Assembly (NCBI RefSeq): GCF_020497125.1
Contig: NC_059075.1
Location: forward strand, 63,197,321 to 63,261,320
Source of the DNA: Mauremys mutica
Taxonomy: Eukaryota > Chordata > Testudines > Geoemydidae
Length of the DNA: 64,000 bases
Direction: 5' to 3'
A model generated the notes under the pieces. That model was not told where the DNA came from. It did no database searches and worked only from the letters and a program-made list of their open reading frames with translations. Shown here piece by piece: positions 1 to 13,400 of the stretch (position 1 is its first letter; each line of letters begins with the position of its first letter). The position numbers were made by a program, and so were the translations under genes.

Positions 1-1484
1 GAACTAGGCACCATGGAATTGTCCAGGGACGAAGATGAAGCAGTTAACCGTGCCCGAGATGGATCCAGCTCCAGGACTGATGGACCTGGACAACTCTGGA
101 GGCTTTGTGCCGGGAAGACTCCACCAGTGCCTGGGCCTGTCACAGGTACAGACCTGCCCAGTGATTTTGTTTTAGAACAAGATGAAGAGTTGTACCTCTG
201 CAAGCAAGAAGTGTCCCAGATTGCATGGAAGCCACTGGTAGAGACAGGGTATTAGTAGCTAAAGCACAGCAAGCACCGTGCATGAGGATCGTTGGAGATT
301 GCTCCTCTGCACAGTGTTTAAATCCTGGTGAGACCACTACCAGAAAAATACTTAAACGAAAGCTAACACTAATTAACTATATAACTAAAAAAGTCACTAA
401 GAAATAGAGGTTCCAAGGCTGGACGTCTGTGTGGTTCCTGACTCCAGCCAAAGGCGGTAAGAAGGAACTGAGGAAAGTCAAGGTGGTGCCATCCTCTCAT
501 ATAGCCAGGGGAGGGACTATGGACATGTGGCACAAGCCCCATCACCACTCTACAGGTACTGTTAGGCAAAATTCTCCAGCGCCGGTGTACTGTGCAAACA
601 TAAAACTAAGTGGAATACACTGTTACATCTACTCAAAGATCTGAAAACTACCCTGTAAATTCATTATATTGCAACTAAACTCATCAATTGATTCTCATCC
701 CAGCATGTCTCCTAGTCCCAAGAAAACAGATGAGCTTTGCAGCATTAATTTGACTATCAGAATGCTCACTTAATAGCTCTCTTGTCCATTGCTTTAGTCC
801 TATGTTACACAAATATCTAACAATAATTTTCAGACATATTAAAACCATCTATTTTTGGCTCCCCAGAAAGATTCAGTGTGTATTTTTTTAAAATGTTTAC
901 TGCCAACTTGTTCACTGTAATAAAGGTAAATAAATCTTCATGTAAAAGCAGCAAAGAGTCCTGTGGCACCTTATAGACTAACAGACATATAGGAGCATGA
1001 GCTTTCGTGGGTGAATACCCACTTTGTCTTAATAAATATGTTCATATTTATTAAGAAATCCAAAAAAGGGCCAATTTGACATTTGAATGTTGTAAAGTTA
1101 AGAAAAAAAAGTGAAGGAAACCCTCAAAATAGCGAGCATGAATGGAGACTTTTTTTAAAAGCTAGAGGCATTAAACAGCGTTCCAATTTCTTAAAATCAA
1201 CAAAGAAGTTTAATTTTTATTCAGCAAAAATATAAGTAGAGACACGAGCTATCCATTCAGTCTATTATGCAGAAGGCTTCAAGGGAGAGAATAGTATAGT
1301 AGTCCATGGGAACCAGTGAGAGGGAAAGCATAGCTACCAGATACATTTGGGGTATGCTCCAAATCCAGCACTGTATTCTTCTGACACATCTCCCTGCTAT
1401 GCAATGCCCCCTTACTGAAGTCACCGGGTCAGGGCTGGGCATCAGAAGCCAAATTCCCTAGAGATACATATTAACAGCATTTAC
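1..1484 (-). other. VPS39 intron 13, left part
   Basis: Holds no VPS39 exon that I can recognise. It contains an unexplained 80-codon plus-strand frame at 13-255 and a fragment of a repeat family at 944-1024. The rest is AT-rich with no structure seen. Confidence 0.6.
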
Positions 1485-4400
1485 CTGAGTTAGATAGTCT
1501 ATGAGTGCTAAGTGTGCTTTCTCCAGCTCAGCCCCAGAGAGCACAGGCAGAGGATTAGGATACTGCAATTGTTTCCTGTAATCAGTGGGCAGCAAGTCAG
1601 GATACAGACCCATCACATGAGTGGGATCTAAGCAAAAAAACAAACGGTATTTGTAAGTTTCATAGCATCTTGTTTTTCAAAATACCAGTATTATATAGCT
1701 TTCCAGTAATAAGTGCAGTTGATCATAGACAAACCCCCAACACTTAGTAGTTTCATCTTCCTGGTGCTTTAAAAATAATTGTCTCTACACTATTAAATCA
1801 CTAATGAAGTATCCCCATTTTACACACGAGGAAATGGAAGAAGTTAAGTGAGGCAAGGGGGAGACAGACAGAGCTGGAGCAGAACTAGTAAGTTCATGCC
1901 TTCCCCGACCCACAATATTCATTCTGTTGCTACAGCTTAGTGCAGAATCCCAGCACTAATAATGAGATTCAATGGCAGGACTGTGAATTAGTAATACTGC
2001 TGGTTGCAAAAGGCTCCTAGAACGAGACACCGTTGTAATAAATCCAATGAGCTTCTGAAAAGATTACAAGGACAGACCTGACCAGCAGTTCCCATTACTA
2101 ATGAGTATCAGTGTCACACAGTTTACGAACTCTAAAGTTCATTACTTAGATTAGAATTTAGGACCCTCCTGGCTCCTGATCTGTTCCTCTGGTCCCAGGA
2201 GTAGATTTCAAAAGGTCCTAACTCCCAAAAATGACTTAGGTGCTTAAGACTCACTGAAAGTCATGTCTTCAGCTGAAAATTGACTATTCAGGAACTTTTG
2301 ACATTCAGTCACTTCATTCTTACTCCATTCCATGAAATGTCCATCAAGCAGAAAAACAGATAGGGGCTCACTGATTTTTAGCAGTGGCTGGTGCTCATAC
2401 CTCAGAGTGAAGGAACGGGCAAGCGTACAGATGCCCCTTATACTTCTATTCCAACCTGCGACACTTTTTGTGGAGTGGCGGGGGGGGGGTTCCAGCGTCT
2501 AACCAACAAACTAATCTTTGGGCTGCACAAGACAACACTACTTGTTCTCAAACTAAATCAAGTTCAGCACCAGCATCAATTTCTGGTGAGATTTACTGTA
2601 GTCTCCTCTCACCCACATTCTCCAACCCCAGGCTATACCAAGTTACCTGTACCGAGCTTGGCAAAAACCTGCATGGATTCATCGAAGCGCTTCTGGCAGA
2701 AGAGGTTAAAGGCATAAAGGTTCTTAATGTGATGAATCTGTTGTTGCTTTTCACTATCTGAATCATCTTTCATTTCCTACACAAATACAAACCCAGGAAT
2801 AATAGGAAGAATTCTTGTGCTTAAATATAAAGAGAACGGAGAAGAAAAACATTGACAGTGTTGAGCTTGAAATTCATTGAAGAGAATGGGAAAATCCAGG
2901 ATTGAACAGATGACCCAAAGCGCCTAAACTTCTAAAAACAGACAGCTTGTCAAGGATGGGCAGCACTGGATAGCAGAGTAGAGCCCGGAGACAGGAAGTT
3001 GTTAAACGGCTAAAGGGTCAATCAAGAGGAACTAGAGAGTGTGTGTGAAGTGGACATCAAGGAGGTTAAGACCTCAGGGCTTGGAACAGTGCTTAGTGGC
3101 AGCAGTTATCAAACAGACTATAGAGACTGGCCCATGATTCTATACCCAGCAATACAAGTAGTGTATTCCACCCACACCACTAAAGAAGACAACTTACCGC
3201 CAACTGCAGAGCCAATTCAAACTGCTTGTCTTGGAGAAGCTGCTGGATCTGGGTTGCTATGGAGACTGGAAGGAGACGCCAAACAAAATGATTGCTGGCC
3301 ACATACACAATATTTGTACTATAATTGGAAGAGAAAAGGCAGGTTACCAAGATGTAATAGTGAGCCAAGAACTCTATCCCACATCTTGCAAGAATAGTCA
3401 ATCCTGGTTAACACATGCATGGCTTAACCAGATATACTGAAGTGGTGAGGTTATTCAAGTTCTCCTTTCCCTGCTCAACATAGTGGTGAAGGCACAACAG
3501 AAAGCGATTCAACAACCACTATGAATTCCTGAGGACACTCAGGGTATGTCTACACTGCAATTAGATACCTGTGGCTGGATTGCAAGAAAGAACTTCAGAA
3601 AGGAACTAAAAGGAAGAGACTCTTATCTTGACGTGCTTATCAAAGCTTGTGTATATTTGGGGGTACAAAGGGATGCCCAGGCACCCTTCACTGAAGAAGT
3701 AAAAGGACAGCGCTTTTGCTTCATGCAAAAGGAGTCTCAACCTGGCTTGGCTGAAAACACTGAAGAGAACTTTGAGTGAGAAATTTCTTTGGACAAGAGA
3801 TTAATTTGGTTAGTTAAGATTAGTCTCTAGAAAGCACGTTACAATTTTGTTTTATATGTAACCATTTGTTTCCAATATTCTTACTCATTATTTACTTAAA
3901 TCTCTAGTCATTGATAATATATATATTTATAATGAAAACAAGGATAAGTTTAAGTGTAGTAGTGTTAAGCAATGTGCTCATCTTGGTTTAAATCTTAGAA
4001 GCTGGTGTTTGGGAATAGCAGACCGGGTGAGTCTGAGTATTCAATGGATAGAGGTTGGATGCTGCAGGGAACACTGAGTATTTGGGGGTTGTGGTGTGCC
4101 TGTTGCTACCTGTACAGAGAAAGTGAGATCTGCAGAGGCCTAGGAGTTAGTGCTTATGCTTTCAGAAGCTGGTGATGGTTTCAGCGAGCTGATCACACAT
4201 ACACAGACAAGCCTACTTCACGCTAAGGGCAGCAGTGAAGTGCCTCACAATCCTGGGTACCCTCGTAAAGGGTCACAGTATTCCATTTCCACAAGAAGCT
4301 TGTCATCAAGGCACTACTGCGGCCACCCCAATAATCAAGCTTGAAACAGGAATCGAAGGTTCTACTAGAGAGCAAGGGAACCCCCACTATGCCCTTGAAA

Positions 4401-7400
4401 GCCATGAGAGATCAGTTTATATGTATTTATTGTCAAAGTCAAGTGATGCTGCCTTGAATAACATCTACTTTTCATATTCAGAGCAACTTAAACACCCAAT
4501 TAATCCTCAATACCCATGTGAGGTAGGTAAGTATTACCTTTTACTTTACAGATGGAGAAACTGAGAAAGTGTTTAAGTGGCTTAGTCAAGGTCGGAGGGA
4601 GTCAGAACAGAATTAAGCTCCCTGTGTTGTGCTCAGAACATGAGCCTCTCCAGCCCCCACCCCACAATCACAGACACATTTTGTTAATCTTAAGTCTTTT
4701 TTTAAAAAAATTCCCAGAGAAAGTTTTGTGCAAACTTGTCAGTGCTTCTAGCTGCCTTCTACAAAAACAAAAACAAAAAAAAGGGCAGTTATACTCCCCA
4801 AATCACCAGGTTAGATTAAATCAAAACAAGTTACATAACTAAGCAATAAGGATACAAGTATTCTGTCTATACTAGCCACTGCAGAGTGAAGAGGGCTGTG
4901 AGAGGTACAGAGGAATTTAGTTGCAAGAAAGCAGTAGAACACAAGAGAACAGTGTCCCTTATCCCATAACCCTAAGGTCAACACAGTATGGTGTAGGGGC
5001 AAGAGGGGCAGATTATTAAGGTTCTGGCTATGAGCTGTTGACAACTTCTGACTCCATAGGTCAGAGAAGAGACAACATGATGATGAACTCATGGTGTTAG
5101 TTTACCAGAGTTATATTTCAAATTGTATGGAAGGGCACAATACACAGAAGCTGTCAAAGAAGAAAGACTAGGCATAGGGAGAGATGAAAAAGGAAGTGCT
5201 CTTGTACCCTCCGGAGGTGATGAAGCGTGGTCTCTGCAGCTCAATACTCTGCACTAGCAGCCGGGGTTCAAAAGTGCGAATCTCCACGTACCTTGGTAGC
5301 ACCGCAATGATGTATGGAGGCTGATGTTCTGTTTGGGAGATGGAACAAGCATGCATCAGATAGATTTCTCCAATATACCCCGGAAAGGGCCACAACTCAC
5401 TACATAACTTCTCTCCAGAAATTTTCAGTACATTATGCCCTTCTCACTCATCCCTCAAATCCATCAATGAGCTTAATGATAGAAATTAACAGCAATTCAT
5501 TACTATCCTCCCCCCCACCCCGGGTTTTCCTTGACACTTCTCTCTCATCACATGCAAATTCTGCAGTACTCAACTGCTCACAAAAGCCAAAAATCAGGTT
5601 TTAAATTACAAAAACAAGTGGCACATACGTAGTGTCTTTTATCTGTAGATCTCAAATCACTTTACAAAGATGGGGTTATCCCCACTGTAATGAAAAAGAA
5701 ACTTGTACTGAAAAAGAAACTGAAGGCACATAAGTTGAGAGCAAGGAAGTAGAGACAGAAATATAACCCATGCCTCTCTGCTCTAATCAATGGATCATGC
5801 TAGCTAGCACTCAGATGATTGTAATAAAACCAGTGCGACACAATCAAAGCCTCATACATTAAGCTAGTAAACTTAAATCTGCTCCATTCATAAGGAACAG
5901 AAAGCTGACAAATCCTGGTTGGGTTACAGCAAGGAAAAACAACTTCTAGTTCTCACCCATAGCTATGGGAATGTCTGTCCAATTCAAGGCACCTTTCTGA
6001 GTACAAATCCCTTCTTCGTTAAGTACTACCGTTAGATCATCTTGACCAACTGCAACTTTTCCATCTGCTAAGGGAGCCACCAATGGTTCAAGCTGCTTCC
6101 CTGTGGGGAACAGTTCTTTGATGGAGCCTTTTCCATCCACCTGTGAGAGGAAGAGGGGGAGGTGAAAAGGTCATTCAGTTTTCACTGTGGAGTTGTCATC
6201 TCAAAACTGTAGAAGACTACTTGATGAAAAGACAGACTTTATAGCATATTTTTTGGAAAGAGTGATACATGAGTCTCAAAATATCCACTAACACATGAAG
6301 GTAGTTTTGAAGGCTATTTGTAGGTCATCTTTTGTATGTATCAAAATATTACTTGTTAGCATTGCAATTTAAAAATAAATTTGTGTTTTTCTCTTAATTT
6401 GAGGAAGCCTGTTCCCATTGCTAATTGACTACTGTAACAAGATCATCCAGTTATTTAGCCACCAAGGCGTACAGTCTGTATAGCATGATAATACTGATGT
6501 CAGTAAAAGTGTGCAGTAGTCCATGGATTTTCCTTGGACTCCCTTCTCATTCATATATGAGCCTTATTTAAGTGACAGTACCATAGGTATGGACTCCATT
6601 TTCCTAAAGTATCAGCATAAAATTATAAAGATGGAAAATTATAGTAATGGTAATAGTTATGACTTTATTGTTAATGTTTCTGTCAAATTAACCAACAAAT
6701 AGAAGGCACTATTTCACTTCAGCCCTGCTGTGGAATCTGAAATAATTAACAGTGGATGAATTTGGTATTTAAAGGGATGTTGTCAAATTGAAGCTGTTTA
6801 ATTTCAGCTAAAGGACTAAAATAATTTTGGTGAAGTTGCTCTGCCCTTTGAATAACCTCACTTTAAAAAAAACCCTACTGAATAGGTTCTTTAAAATATT
6901 TTACCCTGTTATGTTGAGGTGTAAATACACCAAACAAAAGGGAAACTATGAAATGGAGTTAAAGTGCTGCCCAGATGAAAAAATGTTCTTAATTTAATTC
7001 AGTTAAACTAATATTAGGCATTATTGCAACAGCAAGATAGTGTTTTTCTTTCAGAAAGACAGGCAATTTAAAGGACCATGCATGCTTTTGTGGAAGGAGG
7101 TGTAAGCTGAAAGACAGCATGTCAAAAATGGCACATTTTTATGATAAACAGTGTCTATGTTACACTCTGAATCCTCCCTCCCTGGGAGCAGTCTATGTAC
7201 TCTCCCTAAAATGATTAACATCCCCTTACATACTCAGTTCAAAGTCCTGTTCTTACCCTTATCAGATAATAGTCTCTCTTGAAACCTACACAGATAGAAT
7301 TTTCACACCATGCCATAGACTTGGGCACATCCGGCACACTGAAGTCCCCCTGAAGGATGAAAGGAAAATAAGTCACATTGGCTGCCTTAGGAGCTAACTA

Positions 7401-10400
7401 TGCCTTCCCAGGGCTCCTGTTAACCTGTGGCCTGGAAAGTTTGTTTCATATTTAATTGTGGGGGAGGCAGTACAGTAACACTGAGCACATAACCCTTTCT
7501 TCACTCTTACACAGTAGGAAAGGTTTCTTTTAAGATTGCAGTTCTGTAGCTAGTAGGGTCCTCAAACATTAGATATGACTGCAAAATAATTCTCACTAAC
7601 ATGTTTGCTGCAGGAAAGGGCAGGCTATATCTGTTTAAGAAGTGAAGTCTACTTTAGAATCACTCCCAACCCTTCCTGCCCAGGGAACGATAGCATTCAG
7701 CTAGAATGTCCCAACTCCAGTTTTCTGCACAGCAGCAGGGCATTCTGCAACTAGACAGTGTGACCTTTCTGAACAGTTATTTAACTGGGTCTCAAAGTGG
7801 ACCAGAGCTAGAATGCAGAGGACAATTAGGATTGTATACAAATTGTATCTTTCTATCACTACCTATCGTCTTCAAGAAAGGAGTCAGTCATTTGGTTCCT
7901 GGTGATTTTTAACCATATCTAGCTCCCAATCTATTATTTCAATGGTATCAACACGTTGCTTTCAATTGCTGCTTCTTTGTTAAACCATGCAGCACCAGCA
8001 CTATCAAGTGCACCATGGAAGCAGAACCCAGCACTGATTCTGAATTATACTGCTCATTAAACTGGGGTATTAAAAACAATTTAATACTCTGGCAAGGGCT
8101 CTCGTACAGTCATAGTGGTGTGGGAATCACTACTCACCTGTAGCTCATAGAACTCCCTGTCCTTCCAGAAATACAGCTGTAGCTTCTTCCGCACTGCCAC
8201 GCACATCCTCAGCACCTCCTCCCCTGTATCAGAGTGCTGTGAAAACAGACAGCCTTACATGCATTAGGATTAGAAGGTAAATAAGGAAGATAATATAGGG
8301 CCATAAATAATTCTAAACCTATAGCACAGCTGGCCAATGGAAGAGCTAAGTTGCAGCTGAATAAACTTTCATGCTCCCATCGGGTCACCATGGACTATTT
8401 TCTCACTGGGCCAAATCCAAAGTGAATGTCAATCAAGGTGCTGAACTTGAGTTCAGATGTGCATGTGGCCAGAAGAAAGATCCTTTGAGATGTATTCTGA
8501 AATAAATTAATGCAAGATAAATCTAGGCCACAGTAGGTCTTTTATCAAGAACTCTACTGTTAATGAAAGCTATCAGGATAACAGCTCTGGAGACTGAATT
8601 GGGTAGCAGCAGTATAAGCTTACCCACACTTGCCACTGTACGTCAACCTTATTTTGGTGAGACCGCCTCTATACAGAAGAAGGCCAAAGACTGAATGAAC
8701 AGGCATAGACTGACCTTTCTACAGAGACTGAACAATGTGATGGTGGTTTATGCAATAAGGACACCTATTCCATTTCCCCATGGACAAGATGCACCAAACC
8801 CTTTCATGTAGTCAACCAGCCAGCCTTCAAGATGGTAATGGCTCAGTCACTATTACCCTGAGCTAGATCTGAAGAGGTGAATTCCACCAATTCCCATTGC
8901 CCACTATTTAGCCATCTACTCCCACTATTTTTCCTGTAACTCCCACAAGGTGCTAGGTGCTGTACAAACAAACAAAGGCACTGTCTTTCCCCAAGACCCT
9001 TCAGTCAACAAGAAAGAAGTTGTTTGTACCTTTTTCTCCTACTCTAAGTGGTCAGTGGTGTTCTGCTGTCCCCAGTTGCCCTTCCACCTCAACATTAGTT
9101 AATTAATTGCTTGACAGCATCATGGTAGGAATATGAATATGGAGAGGGCAGTGCCTTACATATCAGCTCCAAGAGGGATTCCACATGGAGTTAAGCAGGG
9201 TGGGAGAAAAAGACAGCAGGTGGAAAATAATATTACTGGTGAAGTGGAAAGGACTGTGGCAATATGAAAAAAGACAAGGACAGATAAGCATTAGAAATTG
9301 GCATTAGTCAGGACCTTGAATGTAAAGACAAAAAGCTTGACACTTATATGGTGAAGGAGTGGAGAACAAGGGAGTCAAAGAAAGGGAGACATGATCATAT
9401 TAATGAACAAATATGATCTAAGGGCCTATGTTTTGTATACTAGTTAATTAGAACAGTTTATTGACAAGAAGCACCACTGCAAGTACATGCTATGTCAGAC
9501 ACCCACATACAAAAACTACACCCAATTATAACAAGACACTTTGTAACGCTTGGATTTGCATGTTTCGTAAGATTTAGCATTAGCTGTATGTTAACACTAG
9601 AAGCCCAAGACTAAATAATTATGAGAAAATGTTTATCACTGGGCAAAAGTTTCAGCTTGCCTAATTACAAAGACCAAGCTCCCTGTGAAGAGTAAATCAA
9701 AGCACTAGAGGTACACCATCAACTTAAGTCTCCTCTAGCTATGAGCAAGGCTTGGGGACCAAAGTACAGGTAAATTGATGAACTGATTTACGTCTAAATA
9801 AGAGACCATTTTTATAAGACCATAGGACCCGGATGAAGGACCACCTTATCCTTATGGAACATTATATAGATTGAATCAGCCATTAGTGTCTCCAAGACAC
9901 TTTAGGTTAACGTAATTATTACCAGAAACAATCTTCAGAGAAAGATGGTGAAGTGAAAATTCAAAGAATCACTCAAATGGTGGTTCCATTACCTTTGTAA
10001 GCCCCATTTTAAGTCCCAAGGTGGGGACAGCTTCCAAATGAAAAAAGCACTTGAAGAACCCTTTAAAAATCTCATCACTTAGGATGAAAATTCAGTTGAG
10101 TCTTGAATCAATAGGTGAAAGGCCAAAATTACAACCAAGTGTACTCTTACAAAGTGGAGGGAGGGACCAAGACCAACATTTTTAAAACTTGGTACCTGGA
10201 GTGAAGTCCATTGTTAAACATGTACCGGTAAATAAGCAGCCTGATTTTCAGAAGTGCTGAACCCCAACATCTCCTAATTTCTCATATAATATAACGTTAT
10301 TTTCACTTTAAATTTAACATACGAAACCCTCTGAGAAATTTGAAAGTTAGTCCTTGTTATGAGACTGTCAGAACGCTTGCAACATTAACCTGCCTCCACT

Positions 10401-13400
10401 TACCTGTAAGTCACAGGTGAACAGAGATGCACCTTTTGCCTTCGAGACTGTGGTGATTTGTTGAAATGTCAACAGGTCGTGGACATAAATGTTATTTTCT
10501 GTTATAGACAAAATTCCTAATTATTGTTCAATAATTTAAAACATGCAACTCATTTTTAATTTACACAAACTATCACAAAACACTTTATAAATTTAAGTAT
10601 GTTTACAAAGCAGATCCAAACTAGTGAGAGAAATTAAGTGTTTCAGGATAGGAAGGGGACGGGTTTTTTCCCACCCAGACAATTTGAAAACAATCAGTGA
10701 GGCAGAGACAAAAAGGTTTCTGGGTTGCAGAAGACTCTCACACCAACCGTGGCAAGACTGCATGAAGGAACCAAGAATGGGTGCTAACAAGCAAACAAAG
10801 TGGAAGTAGGACAGAAGAGAAAGCAGGCCACAGCAAGTTCATGATGGAAGCTCTTATATTATATATATGGGAAGAGGGATAGCTCAGTGGTTTGAGCATT
10901 GGCCTGCTAAACCCAGGGTTGTGAGTTCAATCCTTGAGGGGGCCACTTAGGGATCTGGGACAAAAATTGGTCCTGCTAGTGAAGGCAGGGGGCTGGACTC
11001 GATGACCTTTCAAGGTCCCTTCCAGTTCTAGGAGATAGGGAATAATTGGAGATATACCAATTTAAAAAAAAAAAAAAAAAAGACCATTTTGAACTGGCTC
11101 CTGAAATTTGTGGGAGGTGAATAGAGTTGAAAGTTGGAGCTGGTGTGGTCAAGTTTTTGTACGCACGAGAACGCAGGCAGCAGCATTCTACACATGCTGG
11201 AGTCGGGAGAGCTGGGACTTGGAGGTCAAAAAGGAGGGAGTTGTACCATAAGTAAAAAGAGACAAGGAAGATCATAATTCAAGAATAAGTTCACCCAACA
11301 TACAGTACTCAAAATTCTTGCATAAGTTATTTGAATATTAGTGGTCTATTCCCCAGATGTCTTTACTGGCTTAAGAGTAGCCCAGCTGCTTCTTAACACT
11401 TCCCTGCAAATTAGAGGCCTGAATTCTAGACCTAATGACTTTTCAACAACTAGACCCTCATGCAGGTGTGAAGGACCACCCCAAATCAAGAAGGTGGCAA
11501 ACTGTTTTAAGAATAAGCCTTAGAGTGTGAATTATTCACTTTCCTCGGTACAACAAACGGATAGTCTGTACTGGGGGGGGGAGGGGAGGAGCGGGGTTCA
11601 TGCTCAGCCAAGTAATTGCACCAAAAAAAGAATTAATTGAATACTAAAACATATTCTTCACTTACCTAACAAACTGACCAGAATTTTAAACTGGGAAACA
11701 ACATGAATCTGAAAAGAGAATTGTAATAAAGCAACATCTCTACAAGCCAAACACTCTTCCCTGCCCCCCAACCCCCAACTTGGATAGAGATTTAATTAGT
11801 CTATGCAAATAGTTTTATTTATCCACATAAGGCAATGAAGATGGGGCTACTATTACTTTCTGTGTGGCATTCCTCCAGCTACTGTACAATCCCGCACCTA
11901 TACTCATGAAATGTCTGATAAAGCTATCTTACATTGTTTATATCCTTTCCTAGTGAGAAAGCTTAACAACATAGATCCCTTTAACAAGATTTAACCATGT
12001 TCTGGTGCCTTACCAATAAAAGGATGTAAACGATTCCTTAAAAACTATTGTTCTTCTTCAGTGAAAAGGCAAGGTGCTCTACTACAGTGATACATTCAAT
12101 GTGCTCACATCTATCAAAATTAAAATGGTAATAAAACTGACAGCAAGTCAGTAAACAGCTATTCTAGATTCCAGCCTCTAATAGCCAAAACAATATTTGC
12201 ACTTTAATAGCATGTTTCATCTAAGGCGATCAAGTGCTTTACTTCATTAATTCTCTCACCAGGTCAGACAGCAATGTATTATCTCCATCGTACAAATATA
12301 TATGATTTGCTGGAGGTCACAGTGATTCAGTGAGTCAGGAAAAGAACCCAGGAGTCCTAACTCCAAGTCATCTGCTGTAACCACCAAACCAAGTTCCTTC
12401 CTACTGCAGGAAGAGACTGTGGACAAATGCACAGTTAGGCTAGTCTGTGCCACTCCCAACAAAGCTTACTGTTTTAAAAAAAAAAATAAAGCCTTCTGGA
12501 GATTCCAGATTAAAGTATTTCACATTGCACCCTCTTAGTGGAAACACTGGCAATTTTCCCCAATGTCAACAACTGCCATTTCCTACCTGCTGAATCTTTT
12601 TTGAGAAGTTCTTGTTGGATTTCTCTAGTGTCACTTCAAATCTGTTGCAACCTACCAAGCAGAGATTAACGAGTGACAAAAATCACAGTTGCCTTTAGAT
12701 TTATTACTGCATAAACCTTTACTCTAAATCCCACAAAATTATAGCAGATATCGAATTAAGCAGCTAATGCCAGAAGATTGCATGTCTTGTAAGAAGTGTG
12801 TGCTTCCTTTTTCTTAAAAAACAGTTTGGGGGATCTGAGGTTGTCATACATATCTAGCTGGGGATTCCAAAAATGTGGTTTAACTTCATGAAGTCAGCAA
12901 ATCTGAAGGTCCCATCATTATCTAAATCCTTGCCTTGTAATCTCAGATCCTAATATAATTTAATTAAATATTTTAAAACCCCAAGCTATGAAGACAGCCC
13001 TAAAGCACCTTTTTTCCCAGCCAATCAAATACCAGCAACTCAGATTTCCAGGAAGCACATCACTGCAAGATGGACAAAGAATAAAACACTTCACTACAAG
13101 GGTTTAAAAGGAGTTTTATGGATACAAACTTACAGCCACTTTCTGATGAGGTAACCTCTCCTGGTATTGATGCAAAAAGGGGGAGAAATTTACCAAGTGA
13201 GACAAAAGACACTAGCAACCCAAGTCAGCATGATCTATTGAAACAGACTGCCTATGGAGGCTAGGGAAAAATAGCTGGAATTAGGGTTTAGTAATCCAAG
13301 TGGCTACAACAGAAATAGCATCCTTCTGAGAGCAGGTGTAATTTGGGGCAGATGTGCCACACCTTTTTACTTTTTAATCCAATGAGCTATTAAATTAGGT

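Noticed and set aside
1257..1442. Possible next VPS39 exon
   Set aside because: Translation bears no similarity to the following human VPS39 segment and lacks suitable splice sites.
3041..3401. 118-codon plus-strand frame
   Set aside because: Antisense shadow of VPS39 exon 11.
10869..11043. tRNA gene
   Set aside because: A and B boxes are present but the full cloverleaf and anticodon arm are not; SINE body and CR1-type tail follow. The same applies at 42455.
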